Source: Paracoccaceae bacterium (GTDB taxonomy: Bacteria; Pseudomonadota; Alphaproteobacteria; Rhodobacterales; Rhodobacteraceae). From it: 8,147 nt of DNA. This document shows, in pieces, positions 1-6,929 of the stretch. Location: contig DAOUQK010000157.1 in assembly GCA_030625695.1 (NCBI GenBank), positions 1 through 8,147 on the forward strand. Reading direction: 5' to 3'. A program made the translations under genes and the position numbers. Position 1 is the stretch's first letter. Every line of letters begins with the position of its first letter. The notes beneath the pieces were generated by a model. The model was not told where the DNA came from. It made no database searches and saw nothing but the letters and a program-made list of their open reading frames with translations.

Positions 1-52
1 ATGACTTTGCAAGGGTGCATATTTGTTCGCGCTGGTGGGCTTCTTCGCTCAT
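1..52 (-). CDS. otnC: Class II aldolase/adducin-family protein, probably 3-oxo-tetronate 4-phosphate decarboxylase (N-terminus only)
   Basis: Only the first 17 codons lie inside the window, reading MSEEAHQREQICTLAKS before the left edge. The R-E-x-I-C-x-L-A-K-S pattern resembles the first helix of class II aldolase/adducin-fold decarboxylases of the OtnC type. The ATG overlaps the otnK stop codon as ATGA, so the two are almost certainly translationally coupled. A GAGGA ribosome-binding sequence lies just upstream, inside the end of otnK. In characterised tetronate pathways OtnC takes the product of OtnK, 3-oxo-tetronate 4-phosphate, and decarboxylates it to dihydroxyacetone phosphate. The family call rests on this short segment plus position directly after an OtnK-like kinase. 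The zinc ligands and catalytic residues are outside the window. Another class II aldolase-fold enzyme is possible. Confidence 0.68.
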   Translation of the reverse strand, partial: MSEEAHQREQICTLAKS

Positions 53-1320
53 GATTCCTCAATCTCCTCAAAGGCTTGGGTGAAAAAATCAACCCCGCCG
101 AAGTTTCCGGATTTTAATGTCAGGGCAATATCTGCCCCCGCGCTGGTGCAATACATCCATGGTACGCCGGGTACAATTTCGCGGCCAATGGCCATGGCAT
201 TCACCCCCAGCGCCTGGGTTATTGCCCCCGAAGTTTCGCCCCCCGCCACCACAAAACGGCGCACACCTTGGGTGCGGGCCTGAAGGGCAAGGCTGGCCAA
301 GGCGGCTTCGGTAATGTCGCTTGCAGCGGCGATGCCCAAGGCATCCTGCACCTTTCTAACCGCATCAGGAGTGGCGGTTGCATAGATAATTTTGGCAGCG
401 TTCGGGTCTTGTTCTGCCAGCCATTTTTGTGCTGCGCCAAGCCCGTTTTCGGCGATTGAAACCGGATCAATTCGAAAGCCTTTCGCAACCTTCAGATATG
501 CCGCAACCTGTTTTTGTGTCATTGATGAACAACTGCCCGACAGCACAATGCTGCCTGCGCCAATTACCCTAGGTTTGGTATTTTTGGCCGTTGTTTTCAG
601 CGCCCCGTCGCGCAGATAAAGGCTGGGCAGGGGGGCAGCCACGGCGCTGCCTCCGGTCAACAGGGGCATGTCATGGCAGGCCTCGGCGATGGTTTCAAGG
701 TCGGTATCTGACACCGCATCAACCACCACATGCGCCACAGATTTGGTGCGCAGTTCGGCCATTCGTGTGCGCAGCGCATCCACCCCGCGCGCAACAACCA
801 ACCGGTTTGCCAGCCCGACCTTGGCGCTGACTTGGGGCTGAAGCAGGCGCATTAAATTGCTGTCGCACATCGGGGTCAGGGGGTGGTCTTTCATCGGGCT
901 TTCGCCAAGGGGTTGTTCACCAATGAACAGGTTCCCCATATAGATCGAGCGCCCGTTTTCGGGAAATGCCGGACAATAAATGGTTTGTTTTGTCTTAAGT
1001 TCAGCCATCAATGCCTCGGCCACGGGGCCAATATTGCCTTTGGCGGTACTATCAAAGGTCGAACAATATTTCCAGAAAAACCGGCTCGCCCCTGCGGCCT
1101 GCAACCATTCAAAGGCTTCAAGGCATTCGTCCACGGCCTCCTGAACAGGCGCATTACGGCACTTCAAAGCGATAACTTCTATTGCCGACCCCGGCCCGGC
1201 GTGCCGATCAGGCACCCCCATCCGCAACGACACCGGAACTCCGCTGCGCGCCAGCATCGACGCAAGATCGGTGGCACCTGTGTAGTCGTCGGCGATACAG
1301 CCAAGAATGGTTTGGGACAT
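49..1320 (-). CDS. otnK: 3-oxo-tetronate kinase, four-carbon acid sugar kinase family (former DUF1537)
   Basis: This 423-residue cytoplasmic kinase is the normal length for the family. The N-terminal substrate-binding domain (about residues 5-230) carries IADDYTGATD at 9-18, WKYCSTFDSTAKGNIGPV at 83-100 and PAFPENGRSIYMGNLF at 117-132, followed by an HPLTPM segment at 146-151. All are characteristic of the OtnK branch rather than the D-threonate or D-erythronate kinase branches. The C-terminal nucleotide-binding domain (about 255-415) shows VLSGSCSSMT at 259-268, the glycine-rich VAGGETSGAI at 358-367 and PGVPWMY at 384-390. Family members phosphorylate 3-oxo-tetronate (2-dehydro-tetronate derivatives) on the 4-hydroxyl with ATP. 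It starts 6 nt after the livF stop with no strong ribosome-binding site, so coupling to livF is likely, and it overlaps otnC by 4 nt. The family is clear; the exact stereochemistry of the substrate is not shown by sequence. Confidence 0.9.
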   Translation of the reverse strand: MSQTILGCIADDYTGATDLASMLARSGVPVSLRMGVPDRHAGPGSAIEVIALKCRNAPVQEAVDECLEAFEWLQAAGASRFFWKYCSTFDSTAKGNIGPVAEALMAELKTKQTIYCPAFPENGRSIYMGNLFIGEQPLGESPMKDHPLTPMCDSNLMRLLQPQVSAKVGLANRLVVARGVDALRTRMAELRTKSVAHVVVDAVSDTDLETIAEACHDMPLLTGGSAVAAPLPSLYLRDGALKTTAKNTKPRVIGAGSIVLSGSCSSMTQKQVAAYLKVAKGFRIDPVSIAENGLGAAQKWLAEQDPNAAKIIYATATPDAVRKVQDALGIAAASDITEAALASLALQARTQGVRRFVVAGGETSGAITQALGVNAMAIGREIVPGVPWMYCTSAGADIALTLKSGNFGGVDFFTQAFEEIEES

Positions 1321-1326
1321 GTCGGG

Positions 1327-2028
1327 TTATATACCCAAATAGCGATGCAATGTCTCGCGGTCGGCACGCAATTCATCCGACGTGCCATTCCAGACGATCT
1401 TTCCCCGCTCAATAATGTAATTCACATCGGCGATTTTCAGCAGATCTTTGAGGTTCTTATCAACCACAAGGATCGAAATATCCTGTTGCTTGATCTGACC
1501 AATCGCCGCCCATATCTTTTGCCGCACCAGCGGGGCCAACCCTTCGGTCGCCTCATCCAGGATAAGCAGTTTCGGGTTGGTCATCAGGGCCCGGCCAATT
1601 GCCAGCATCTGCTGTTCGCCACCCGACAACAGGTTGCCCATCGAAGTATGACGCCCCTCCAATTCAGGAAACAACGCATAGACCTTGTCCACCGTCCAGG
1701 GGTCAGCCACGCCCAAATGGTTGCTTGCTGTGGCCACCAGGTTTTCGCGCGACGACAAGTTGGGGAATATCTGACGCCCTTCCGGCACCAGCCCAAGTCC
1801 AAGATTGGCGATTTTGAACGAGGCCCGCCCCACCAGTTCCTGACCGTCAAACTCAATCGACCCACCGCTGGCAGCCACAATGCCCATGAGCGAACTGATG
1901 GTGGTGGTTTTACCCATGCCGTTGCGGCCCAGAAGGGTGGCGACCTGTCCGGTGCCGATGTCCAGATCAACCCCGAACAGGGCCTGCGAGGTGCCGTAAT
2001 GCGCCGTCAGGTTCTTGATCGTCAGCAT
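1327..2028 (-). CDS. livF: Branched-chain amino acid-type ABC transporter ATP-binding protein LivF
   Basis: This is one of the two ATPase subunits of a HAAT-family importer, acting on the cytoplasmic face of LivH/LivM. In 233 residues (usual size) it has Walker A GRNGMGKT at 34-41, a Q-loop region near 80-90 with the LivF-typical GLGLVPEGRQIFPNLS, the ABC signature LSGGEQQ at 134-140, and Walker B LLILDEA at 154-160 with catalytic E159. The switch position, usually His in ABC ATPases, reads VVDKN (K191). LivF proteins commonly lack this His, which fits LivF rather than LivG. It ends in the family-typical RYLGI. A GAGGA ribosome-binding sequence sits inside the last codons of livG, 8 nt before the ATG, and the gap to livG is 3 nt. 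The following kinase gene is 6 nt away. The true solute need not be a branched-chain amino acid. Confidence 0.93.
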   Translation of the reverse strand: MLTIKNLTAHYGTSQALFGVDLDIGTGQVATLLGRNGMGKTTTISSLMGIVAASGGSIEFDGQELVGRASFKIANLGLGLVPEGRQIFPNLSSRENLVATASNHLGVADPWTVDKVYALFPELEGRHTSMGNLLSGGEQQMLAIGRALMTNPKLLILDEATEGLAPLVRQKIWAAIGQIKQQDISILVVDKNLKDLLKIADVNYIIERGKIVWNGTSDELRADRETLHRYLGI

Positions 2029-2031
2029 GGG

Positions 2032-2775
2032 TTATTCCTCGCCCAGATAGGCATGACGCACGTCATTATTGCCGCGTATTTCATCCGGGGCCCCGGTGGC
2101 GATGATGCGACCATAAACCAGCACGGTTATCCGGTCAGCCAGGGCAAACACCGCATCCATGTCGTGTTCGATCAGCAGGATGGTTCGTTCACCCTTAAGC
2201 GCCTTCAGAATCTCAATCATTGCGGTGCTTTCCTGCGGACCAAGCCCCGCCATCGGCTCGTCCAGCAACATAAGGTCGGCGCCGCTTGCCAGAGCAATGG
2301 CGATCTCCATCTGCCGGTGTTCACCGTGCGAAAGGGCGGCGGTTGGATCGTCCGCGCGGGCCTTTAGGCCGACACGGTCCAACATTTCAAGCGCCTCGTC
2401 ACGCAAGGGACGGATCGAGCGGGCGGGGCGCAAAAACCGGAACGAATGACCCTGACGGGCCTGCACCGCAAGTGCGACGTTATCCAGCACCGACATGTCC
2501 ATCACCAGCGAGGTGATCTGGAACGACCGCGTAATACCAAGCCGCGCGCGGGCGTGGGCCGGGCGGTTGGTGATGTCCGTCCCCTTAAAGATGATAGAGC
2601 CGGAATCGGGGGATAAAGCCCCGGACAATTGCGAGATAAGCGTGGTTTTACCGGCCCCGTTGGGACCAATGATGGCATGCAATTCGCCCGGTTCAACCGC
2701 CAGACTAACGTTGTCCGTGGCCGTTACACCACCAAAGCTTTTGCAAAGGTTACTGATATTCAAAAGGGCGCTCAT
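2032..2775 (-). CDS. livG: Branched-chain amino acid-type ABC transporter ATP-binding protein LivG
   Basis: This is the partner ATPase of LivF in the same importer. Its 247 residues hold Walker A GPNGAGKTT at 37-45, the LivG-typical GITRSFQIT around 80-88 (Q-loop at Q86), signature LSHGEHRQ at 149-156 (a common LivG variant of LSGGQ), Walker B LMLLDEP at 168-174, D-loop AGLGP at 176-180 and the switch histidine in LIEHDMD at H204. It therefore supplies the canonical switch His that LivF lacks. Codons between livM and this gene are separated by a single base, and a GGGGGA sequence in the 3' end of livM can serve as ribosome-binding site. A short insertion around 108-124 (RQGHSFRFLRPARS) is the usual position of the variable LivG loop. 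The family is unambiguous; the solute is inferred from the operon. Confidence 0.94.
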   Translation of the reverse strand: MSALLNISNLCKSFGGVTATDNVSLAVEPGELHAIIGPNGAGKTTLISQLSGALSPDSGSIIFKGTDITNRPAHARARLGITRSFQITSLVMDMSVLDNVALAVQARQGHSFRFLRPARSIRPLRDEALEMLDRVGLKARADDPTAALSHGEHRQMEIAIALASGADLMLLDEPMAGLGPQESTAMIEILKALKGERTILLIEHDMDAVFALADRITVLVYGRIIATGAPDEIRGNNDVRHAYLGEE

Positions 2776-2776
2776 G

Positions 2777-3736
2777 TCATTTGTCCCCCTTACCTTTGAT
2801 CAGCCCCATCAGCCCACCGCGGACAAACAGCACAATGCCCATCAGCATCAGGCCAAACGGCAGGTGCCAGTAGATGGTGATCGAAGACAGAACTTCCTCC
2901 ATCAGGATGAACACGGCTGATCCCAGAACCGGCCCCAAGGTGGTCGCGCTGCCGCCAAGAATGACCATGAACATTAACTCGCCACTGCGGCTCCACCCCA
3001 TCATGTCGGGCGAGATGAAGGTGGTGAAATTACCCAGCAAAGCCCCGGCAAATCCACACATCGCCCCGGATATGACATAGGCCGTCAGACGATAAAGATA
3101 GGTGTTATAGCCCAGCGTCACCAGCCGTTCGTCGTTGCCACGCGCGCCTTGCAGGACCATGCCAAAGCGGGAATTGACGATGGTGCGCACCATCAGCATG
3201 GCAATCACCAGGGCGATATAAGCGATGGCATAAAGCTGTAGGGGATTATCAAGACTGACCAAGGGCAATTCAGAGCGGATATCAATCACCAGCCCATCAT
3301 CGCCGCCAAATTCTTCCATCGAGATGAACAGGTAATAAATCATCTGCCCAAACGCCATGGTGATCATGATGAAATAAACACCTTTGGTGCGCAGACAGAT
3401 CACCCCGGTCAGCAGCGCGAACAAGGCCGAAACGCCAACCGCCAGCAGGATATGGAACGCGCCACCGTAGGATGCCAGCGCATCAATGCCGCCGTAAGTT
3501 TCGTAGTAAACCGGGATGCCAACGGCATAAGCACCGATGCCAATATACGCGGCGTGGCCAAACGACACCATGCCACCAAAGCCAAGGATCAGGTTCAGGC
3601 TGACGGCGGCAATGGCAAGGATCACCAGCCTTGTGGCAAGATCGACGTAAAACGCGTTGCCGGTCCATAAGAACACAGGCGGCAGGATGGCCAAAGCCAG
3701 CATAACAAAGACTGTGACCCAAGTGGTTCGTTTCAT
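2777..3736 (-). CDS. livM: Branched-chain amino acid-type ABC transporter permease LivM
   Basis: This is an inner-membrane permease subunit that pairs with LivH to form the translocation channel. The 319 residues are mostly hydrophobic, with about nine or ten predicted membrane segments by eye. Family landmarks are SLNLILGFGGMVSFGHAAYI at about 46-65 (the LivM N-L-x-x-G-x-x-G-x-x-S-x-G-H-A-A motif), TKGVYFIMITMAFGQM at 117-132, and the ATPase-coupling loop GARGNDERLVTLGYNTYLYR at 198-217, followed by G-F-A-G-A-L. A basic tail (KGKGDK) lies on the cytoplasmic side. It starts 1 nt after livH and ends 1 nt before livG. Length and motif order are normal, and no truncation or frameshift is visible. 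Confidence 0.93.
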   Translation of the reverse strand: MKRTTWVTVFVMLALAILPPVFLWTGNAFYVDLATRLVILAIAAVSLNLILGFGGMVSFGHAAYIGIGAYAVGIPVYYETYGGIDALASYGGAFHILLAVGVSALFALLTGVICLRTKGVYFIMITMAFGQMIYYLFISMEEFGGDDGLVIDIRSELPLVSLDNPLQLYAIAYIALVIAMLMVRTIVNSRFGMVLQGARGNDERLVTLGYNTYLYRLTAYVISGAMCGFAGALLGNFTTFISPDMMGWSRSGELMFMVILGGSATTLGPVLGSAVFILMEEVLSSITIYWHLPFGLMLMGIVLFVRGGLMGLIKGKGDK

Positions 3737-3737
3737 C

Positions 3738-4661
3738 TCAGCGTACCCTTGGTGGGAAAAGCCCTTGCGGACGGAATGCGAGAATGACGGCCATGATGAT
3801 ATAGATCAGCATGGCAGACACGGCGGGGGCGGAAGTTTCAGCGGCTTGTGGCGACATGAACAGCTTGAACAGGTCGTCCAGAAACGACCGGCCCAGCGTA
3901 TCAATCAACCCGATGACAATGGCCGCGACAAACGCGCCTTTCATCGAACCGATGCCGCCGACGATGATCACCACAAAGGCGGTGATGATGATCTCGCCTC
4001 CCATGGATATCGACGCCTCGGTAATAGGTGATATCAGCATACCGGCCAACCCGGCCAGCATTGCGCCCAAGGCAAAAACCAAAGCGAATAAGGTCGAAAT
4101 GTCGATGCCCAGCGCCGAAACCATGGTGCGGTTCGACGCACCCGCCCGAATCAACATGCCCAGTTTGGTAAAATTCACCAGCCAGTACAGCCCGGCGGCA
4201 ACCGCCAGCCCGACGCCAATGATCAGCAGCCGGAAAGTCGGGACAACCACGCCTTCAAACAGCTCGACCCGCCCGTCAAGCCATTCGGGCAAAGGCACGG
4301 CAAAGCCCGCAGGCCCCCAGATCAGATGCACACTTGTGTCCAGCACAAGGATCAACCCAAAGGTGCCCAGCACATGATCAAGGTGGTTACGGGAATAAAG
4401 CGTGCGTGCCACCAGACGTTCGATCAGATAGCCGACCAGCCCGATAATCGGCAACGATATCAGCACCGCAATCAGGAAATTCCCGGTGATAAACGTCAGC
4501 GACGCACAGATGAACGCGCCAACCATATAGATCGACCCATGCGCCAGATTGACAAAATCAAGGATGCCAAAAACCAGCGTCAGGCCAGAGGCGACCAAAA
4601 ACAGCAACAGGCCCAACTGAACCCCGTTGAGAGTTTGTATGAACAGGAGTGTGTAATCCAA
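3738..4661 (-). CDS. livH: Branched-chain amino acid-type ABC transporter permease LivH
   Basis: This inner-membrane permease partners LivM. Landmarks (numbered from the start chosen here) are LLLFLVASGLTLVFGILDFV at about 18-37 followed by NLAHGS, the coupling loop GASNRTMVSALGID at 174-187, and GGIGSMKGAFVAAI at 235-248. The open frame extends 13 codons upstream to another TTG at 4700, but that codon lies in the loop of a strong GC hairpin (4690-4712). Known LivH proteins begin with the segment DYTLLFIQTLNGVQLG, so the TTG at 4661 (as fMet-Asp-Tyr) is preferred, giving 307 residues, with a weak GGGCGA sequence 6 nt upstream. There is no ATG in this region, so a non-ATG start is likely either way. 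It lies 75 nt after the binding-protein gene and 1 nt before livM. Confidence 0.9.
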   Translation of the reverse strand: MDYTLLFIQTLNGVQLGLLLFLVASGLTLVFGILDFVNLAHGSIYMVGAFICASLTFITGNFLIAVLISLPIIGLVGYLIERLVARTLYSRNHLDHVLGTFGLILVLDTSVHLIWGPAGFAVPLPEWLDGRVELFEGVVVPTFRLLIIGVGLAVAAGLYWLVNFTKLGMLIRAGASNRTMVSALGIDISTLFALVFALGAMLAGLAGMLISPITEASISMGGEIIITAFVVIIVGGIGSMKGAFVAAIVIGLIDTLGRSFLDDLFKLFMSPQAAETSAPAVSAMLIYIIMAVILAFRPQGLFPPRVR

Positions 4662-4689
4662 TGGAAATCGCCCGGTAATCTGTAGAAAT

Positions 4690-4712
4690 GGCCGGGACAA
4701 ACACCCCCGGCC
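4690..4712 (-). terminator. GC-rich hairpin between binding-protein gene and livH (processing or partial-termination element)
   Basis: A perfect 7-bp stem pairs GGCCGGG with CCCGGCC around a 9-nt loop. On the coding (minus) strand it is followed only by ATTTCT, so a true T-tract is missing. Its place, right after the binding-protein stop and before livH, is where such transporter operons usually carry a stem-loop that stabilises the upstream mRNA or reduces readthrough, keeping the periplasmic protein in excess. A 10-bp perfect palindrome, GCCATATGGC (4726-4735), lies immediately after the binding-protein stop. The structure is seen; the function is inferred. Confidence 0.5.
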
Positions 4713-4736
4713 AAATCAATTCAAAGCCATATGGCC

Positions 4737-5918
4737 TTAGTTCATGGAACAGTCGGCCGCGTATGTATCTACGTGGTTTTCAAACACGGTCGCGGTGACC
4801 TTTTTGGTCCAAATCCCATCGGCGTCCTTGACGATCTCCAGCAGATAGAAGTTCTGAACCGGCATATTGTTGGCACCATACGTATAGGCCCCGCGTACCG
4901 AGTCATAGTTTGCTGCGTGCAATGCCGCGCGAACTGCGTCCATGTCGCTCAGGTCTCCGCCAACGGCTTCAACCGCGGATTTGATCAGGAACATCGCGTC
5001 ATATGATTGCGCTGCATAGTTTGACGGATACGTGCCGTGCTTTGCCTTGAAATCCGCGACAAACCGTTTGTTCTGCGGATTGTCCATTGAGGGAGCCCAG
5101 TGACCAGTGGTTTCCGAACCCAAAACAGCCTCAAAATTGGCGGCCTGAAGTTTTGGCAGGCTCAGCCCGTCAACTGTGAACACAGTATAAAGCGGCATGA
5201 TATCGCGCAGGCCTGCTTGCTGATACTGCTTGATAAACGCGCCGCCCGCTTTGCCGGGATAGAACACAAAAATGCCTTCCGCGCCCGATGCCTTGGCCTT
5301 GGCCAGCTCGGCCGAGAAATCAAGTTGTGCATCTGCGCCCCATTTGGTCAGGTCGCGGCCCAGAATTTCGCCTTTGAAGGTCCGTTCAACGCCTGCCACC
5401 ATGTTTTTACCGGCAGCATAGTTCGGCGCCATGATATAAAGCGACTTAACCCCCTTCTGGTTCAGAACCTCGCCCATCGCCATCGGCGTCTGGTCGTTCT
5501 GCCAGGAGGTAGAAAAGAAATTCTTGTGGCACAGTTTGCCGGCAACCGGGCTTGGGCCCGCATTGGTGGAAATCAGAAACTTGCCCGCATCCAGTGCCGA
5601 TTTGCGCGACGCCAGCAGAACGTGGGACCAGATAAAGCCGGTGACAAAATCGACATTGTCCTGCTTGACCAGCTTATCGGTGGCCTGCTTGCCGGTCTCG
5701 GGCTTGAACCCGTCATCGGCATAGATCAGGTTGACATCAAGGTCACCCATCTTGCCGCCCATATGTTCGATCGCCAGATCAACGGCCTTTTGCATGTCAT
5801 TGCCGATCACGGCAGCACCGGTGGTCAGTGTGGTGACAAAGCCGATCTTGACCTCGGCGGCAAATGACGGCGCCGTCAACATCGTTGCGGCCAGCGCCGC
5901 AGTTATCAGTCGTTTCAT
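4737..5918 (-). CDS. Periplasmic solute-binding protein of Liv/HAAT ABC transporter (Peripla_BP_6 type)
   Basis: This 393-residue protein would capture the solute in the periplasm and deliver it to LivHM. The start at 5918 is set by a strong GGGGAGG ribosome-binding site 7 nt upstream and by the signal peptide MKRLITAALAATMLTAPSFA, with cleavage expected after SFA at residue 20. The open frame runs 49 codons further upstream, but that part is not signal-like. The mature part begins AEVKIGFVTTLTTGAAVIGN, the normal first strand of type I leucine/amide-binding proteins, and continues with STNAGPSPVAG at 117-127 and SWQNDQTP at 138-145. The only two cysteines are C130 and C390, well placed for a disulphide tying down the C-terminal tail. 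This fold binds amino acids, amides, aromatic acids and other small acids, so the name livK is not used. Linkage to otnK/otnC suggests a sugar acid or its precursor. Confidence 0.93.
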   Translation of the reverse strand: MKRLITAALAATMLTAPSFAAEVKIGFVTTLTTGAAVIGNDMQKAVDLAIEHMGGKMGDLDVNLIYADDGFKPETGKQATDKLVKQDNVDFVTGFIWSHVLLASRKSALDAGKFLISTNAGPSPVAGKLCHKNFFSTSWQNDQTPMAMGEVLNQKGVKSLYIMAPNYAAGKNMVAGVERTFKGEILGRDLTKWGADAQLDFSAELAKAKASGAEGIFVFYPGKAGGAFIKQYQQAGLRDIMPLYTVFTVDGLSLPKLQAANFEAVLGSETTGHWAPSMDNPQNKRFVADFKAKHGTYPSNYAAQSYDAMFLIKSAVEAVGGDLSDMDAVRAALHAANYDSVRGAYTYGANNMPVQNFYLLEIVKDADGIWTKKVTATVFENHVDTYAADCSMN

Positions 5919-5925
5919 TAAGTAT

Positions 5926-5932
5926 CCTCCCC
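5926..5932 (-). promoter_or_regulatory. Strong ribosome-binding site of the solute-binding protein gene
   Basis: The minus strand reads GGGGAGG followed by the 7-nt spacer ATACTTA and then ATG. It is the strongest Shine-Dalgarno match in the operon, fits a highly translated binding protein, and rules against the upstream in-frame starts. Confidence 0.8.
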
Positions 5933-5957
5933 TGGATATGTTTATTTGGTCGTTTAT

Positions 5958-5998
5958 TGCTTCATGCCTAAAGCATCGCCACAGTTTATCAAGGTCAA
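5958..5998 (-). promoter_or_regulatory. Candidate promoter and operator upstream of the transporter operon
   Basis: On the minus strand a TTGACC hexamer (5998-5993) could be a -35 element. Seventeen bases further, at the -10 position, lies an 18-bp imperfect palindrome, TGCTTTAGGCATGAAGCA (5975-5958), with perfect TGCTT/AAGCA arms and a central GC. The -10 itself (TGCTTT) is a poor match to TATAAT. A palindrome covering the -10 would suit repressor control. No regulator gene is in the window, so this is a positional guess supported by the symmetry only. Confidence 0.27.
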
Positions 5999-6083
5999 TC
6001 AGCACAACACAGATCGCAGATGTGGTCGTCCGGTCAAAGGTGCGTGTGGCCCTGAATTTTGGCAATCGTTAACGCATCCAATG

Positions 6084-6929
6084 CTAAAACAAAGTATATT
6101 TCAACCCGATTCCAAACACGATGGATGCCGTTGCTGCCTGCAGCCAATGGTTTGGCACCCCCTTGTTCACCAGCGGACCAATTTTGGCCCCCGCCGCCAC
6201 CCCCACCATCAAAGGCACAATCAGGCATTGATCAACCGGCGCGCCCATAGCCAGAAAGTTGGTGATCGACACCGCCAGCGACATGAAAATTGCAATCGCG
6301 GCAGTGGCCGGAATGATGTGCATCGGCATACCCAGCATCGTCGCCATGTAAGGCACCAGAAGAAACCCACCGCCAACACCAAAGATCGACGCGGTAAAAG
6401 CAATGATCACGCCCGCCACCAGAGGCGACCAAAGCGGGACACGAAATTTCCGGCCACCGTAGCGGAACGTCAGGTTCATCAAAATGATCCCGGTCAGTTC
6501 AACGCCGCGCTGGTCCGGTTCGGCAGGTTTCGTGGGCGCACCCGCTTGCTGACGCCGCTGGGCAAACATTTTCCAGACAATTTGCCCGGCAATCGCCAGC
6601 GTAAGGATGCCGAACAAGGGCCGGAATGTTTGCATATCCGAAAGGTACAGGGTTGAAACCGTGCTGCCAACATAGGCGCCAACCAGCCCGCCAACCCCCA
6701 GCAACAGGCCCAGCGGCACCACCACCGCGGACCAGCGCAGATAGCTTGGCACAAACACCAGCGCCGCCGCCAGAACCACCAGTTGCGTCATCGGTTTGAC
6801 GCTGTTGGGGTCAACAATGCCAAACAGGGTGATCAGCCCGAAGGATGTCAAAATGCCTCCCGCCGCACCAATTGATGAGAACACAATGCCAACCAAGACG
6901 CTCCACCCAAGAACACTTATCACCAACAT
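6084..6929 (-). CDS. TauE/SafE-family membrane exporter (sulfite/organosulfonate exporter family, former DUF81)
   Basis: This 281-residue inner-membrane protein has about eight predicted membrane segments in two related halves, as in the family. The first half carries FSSIGAAGGILTSFGLITLF (about 17-36) and the second repeats it as ASIFGVGGGFLLVPYMATML (about 180-199). Between them is a charged cytoplasmic loop, roughly 120-165, rich in Arg, Gln, Pro and Lys. Characterised relatives export sulfite or sulfoacetate during taurine and sulfonate breakdown, but most members have unknown anion substrates. The ATG at 6929 is preferred, with GGAAA 6 nt upstream; a GTG one codon earlier at 6932 is the alternative. 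It is co-oriented with the transporter operon, 165 nt upstream, with no clear terminator between. A shared transcript is possible but not shown. Confidence 0.88.
   Translation of the reverse strand: MLVISVLGWSVLVGIVFSSIGAAGGILTSFGLITLFGIVDPNSVKPMTQLVVLAAALVFVPSYLRWSAVVVPLGLLLGVGGLVGAYVGSTVSTLYLSDMQTFRPLFGILTLAIAGQIVWKMFAQRRQQAGAPTKPAEPDQRGVELTGIILMNLTFRYGGRKFRVPLWSPLVAGVIIAFTASIFGVGGGFLLVPYMATMLGMPMHIIPATAAIAIFMSLAVSITNFLAMGAPVDQCLIVPLMVGVAAGAKIGPLVNKGVPNHWLQAATASIVFGIGLKYTLF

Noticed and set aside
1324..1336. Near-palindrome GGGTTATATACCC over the livF stop codon
   Set aside because: Short, and imperfect around its centre. A 4-bp paired end is expected by chance and lies inside a tight operon junction.
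883..2367. 494-codon plus-strand open frame
   Set aside because: It lies antisense to otnK, livF and livG, whose motifs are intact. Its translation is rich in His, Arg and Gln with no family motif, as expected for a shadow frame.
3811..4377. 188-codon plus-strand open frame
   Set aside because: Antisense to livH; its Ser/Thr/Met/Pro-rich composition is what a permease gene gives when read backwards.
5100..5867. 255-codon plus-strand open frame
   Set aside because: Antisense to the binding-protein gene, with no start signal and no recognisable domain.
5919..6065. 49-codon N-terminal extension of the binding-protein frame
   Set aside because: It would bury the clear signal peptide and ignore the strong GGGGAGG site placed for the ATG at 5918.
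6074..6084. GCAT-CCA-ATGC hairpin at the exporter stop codon
   Set aside because: A 4-bp stem without a T-tract is too weak to call a terminator.
5946..6656. 236-codon plus-strand open frame
   Set aside because: Antisense to the exporter gene and to the promoter region of the transporter operon; His/Arg/Gln-rich with no motif.
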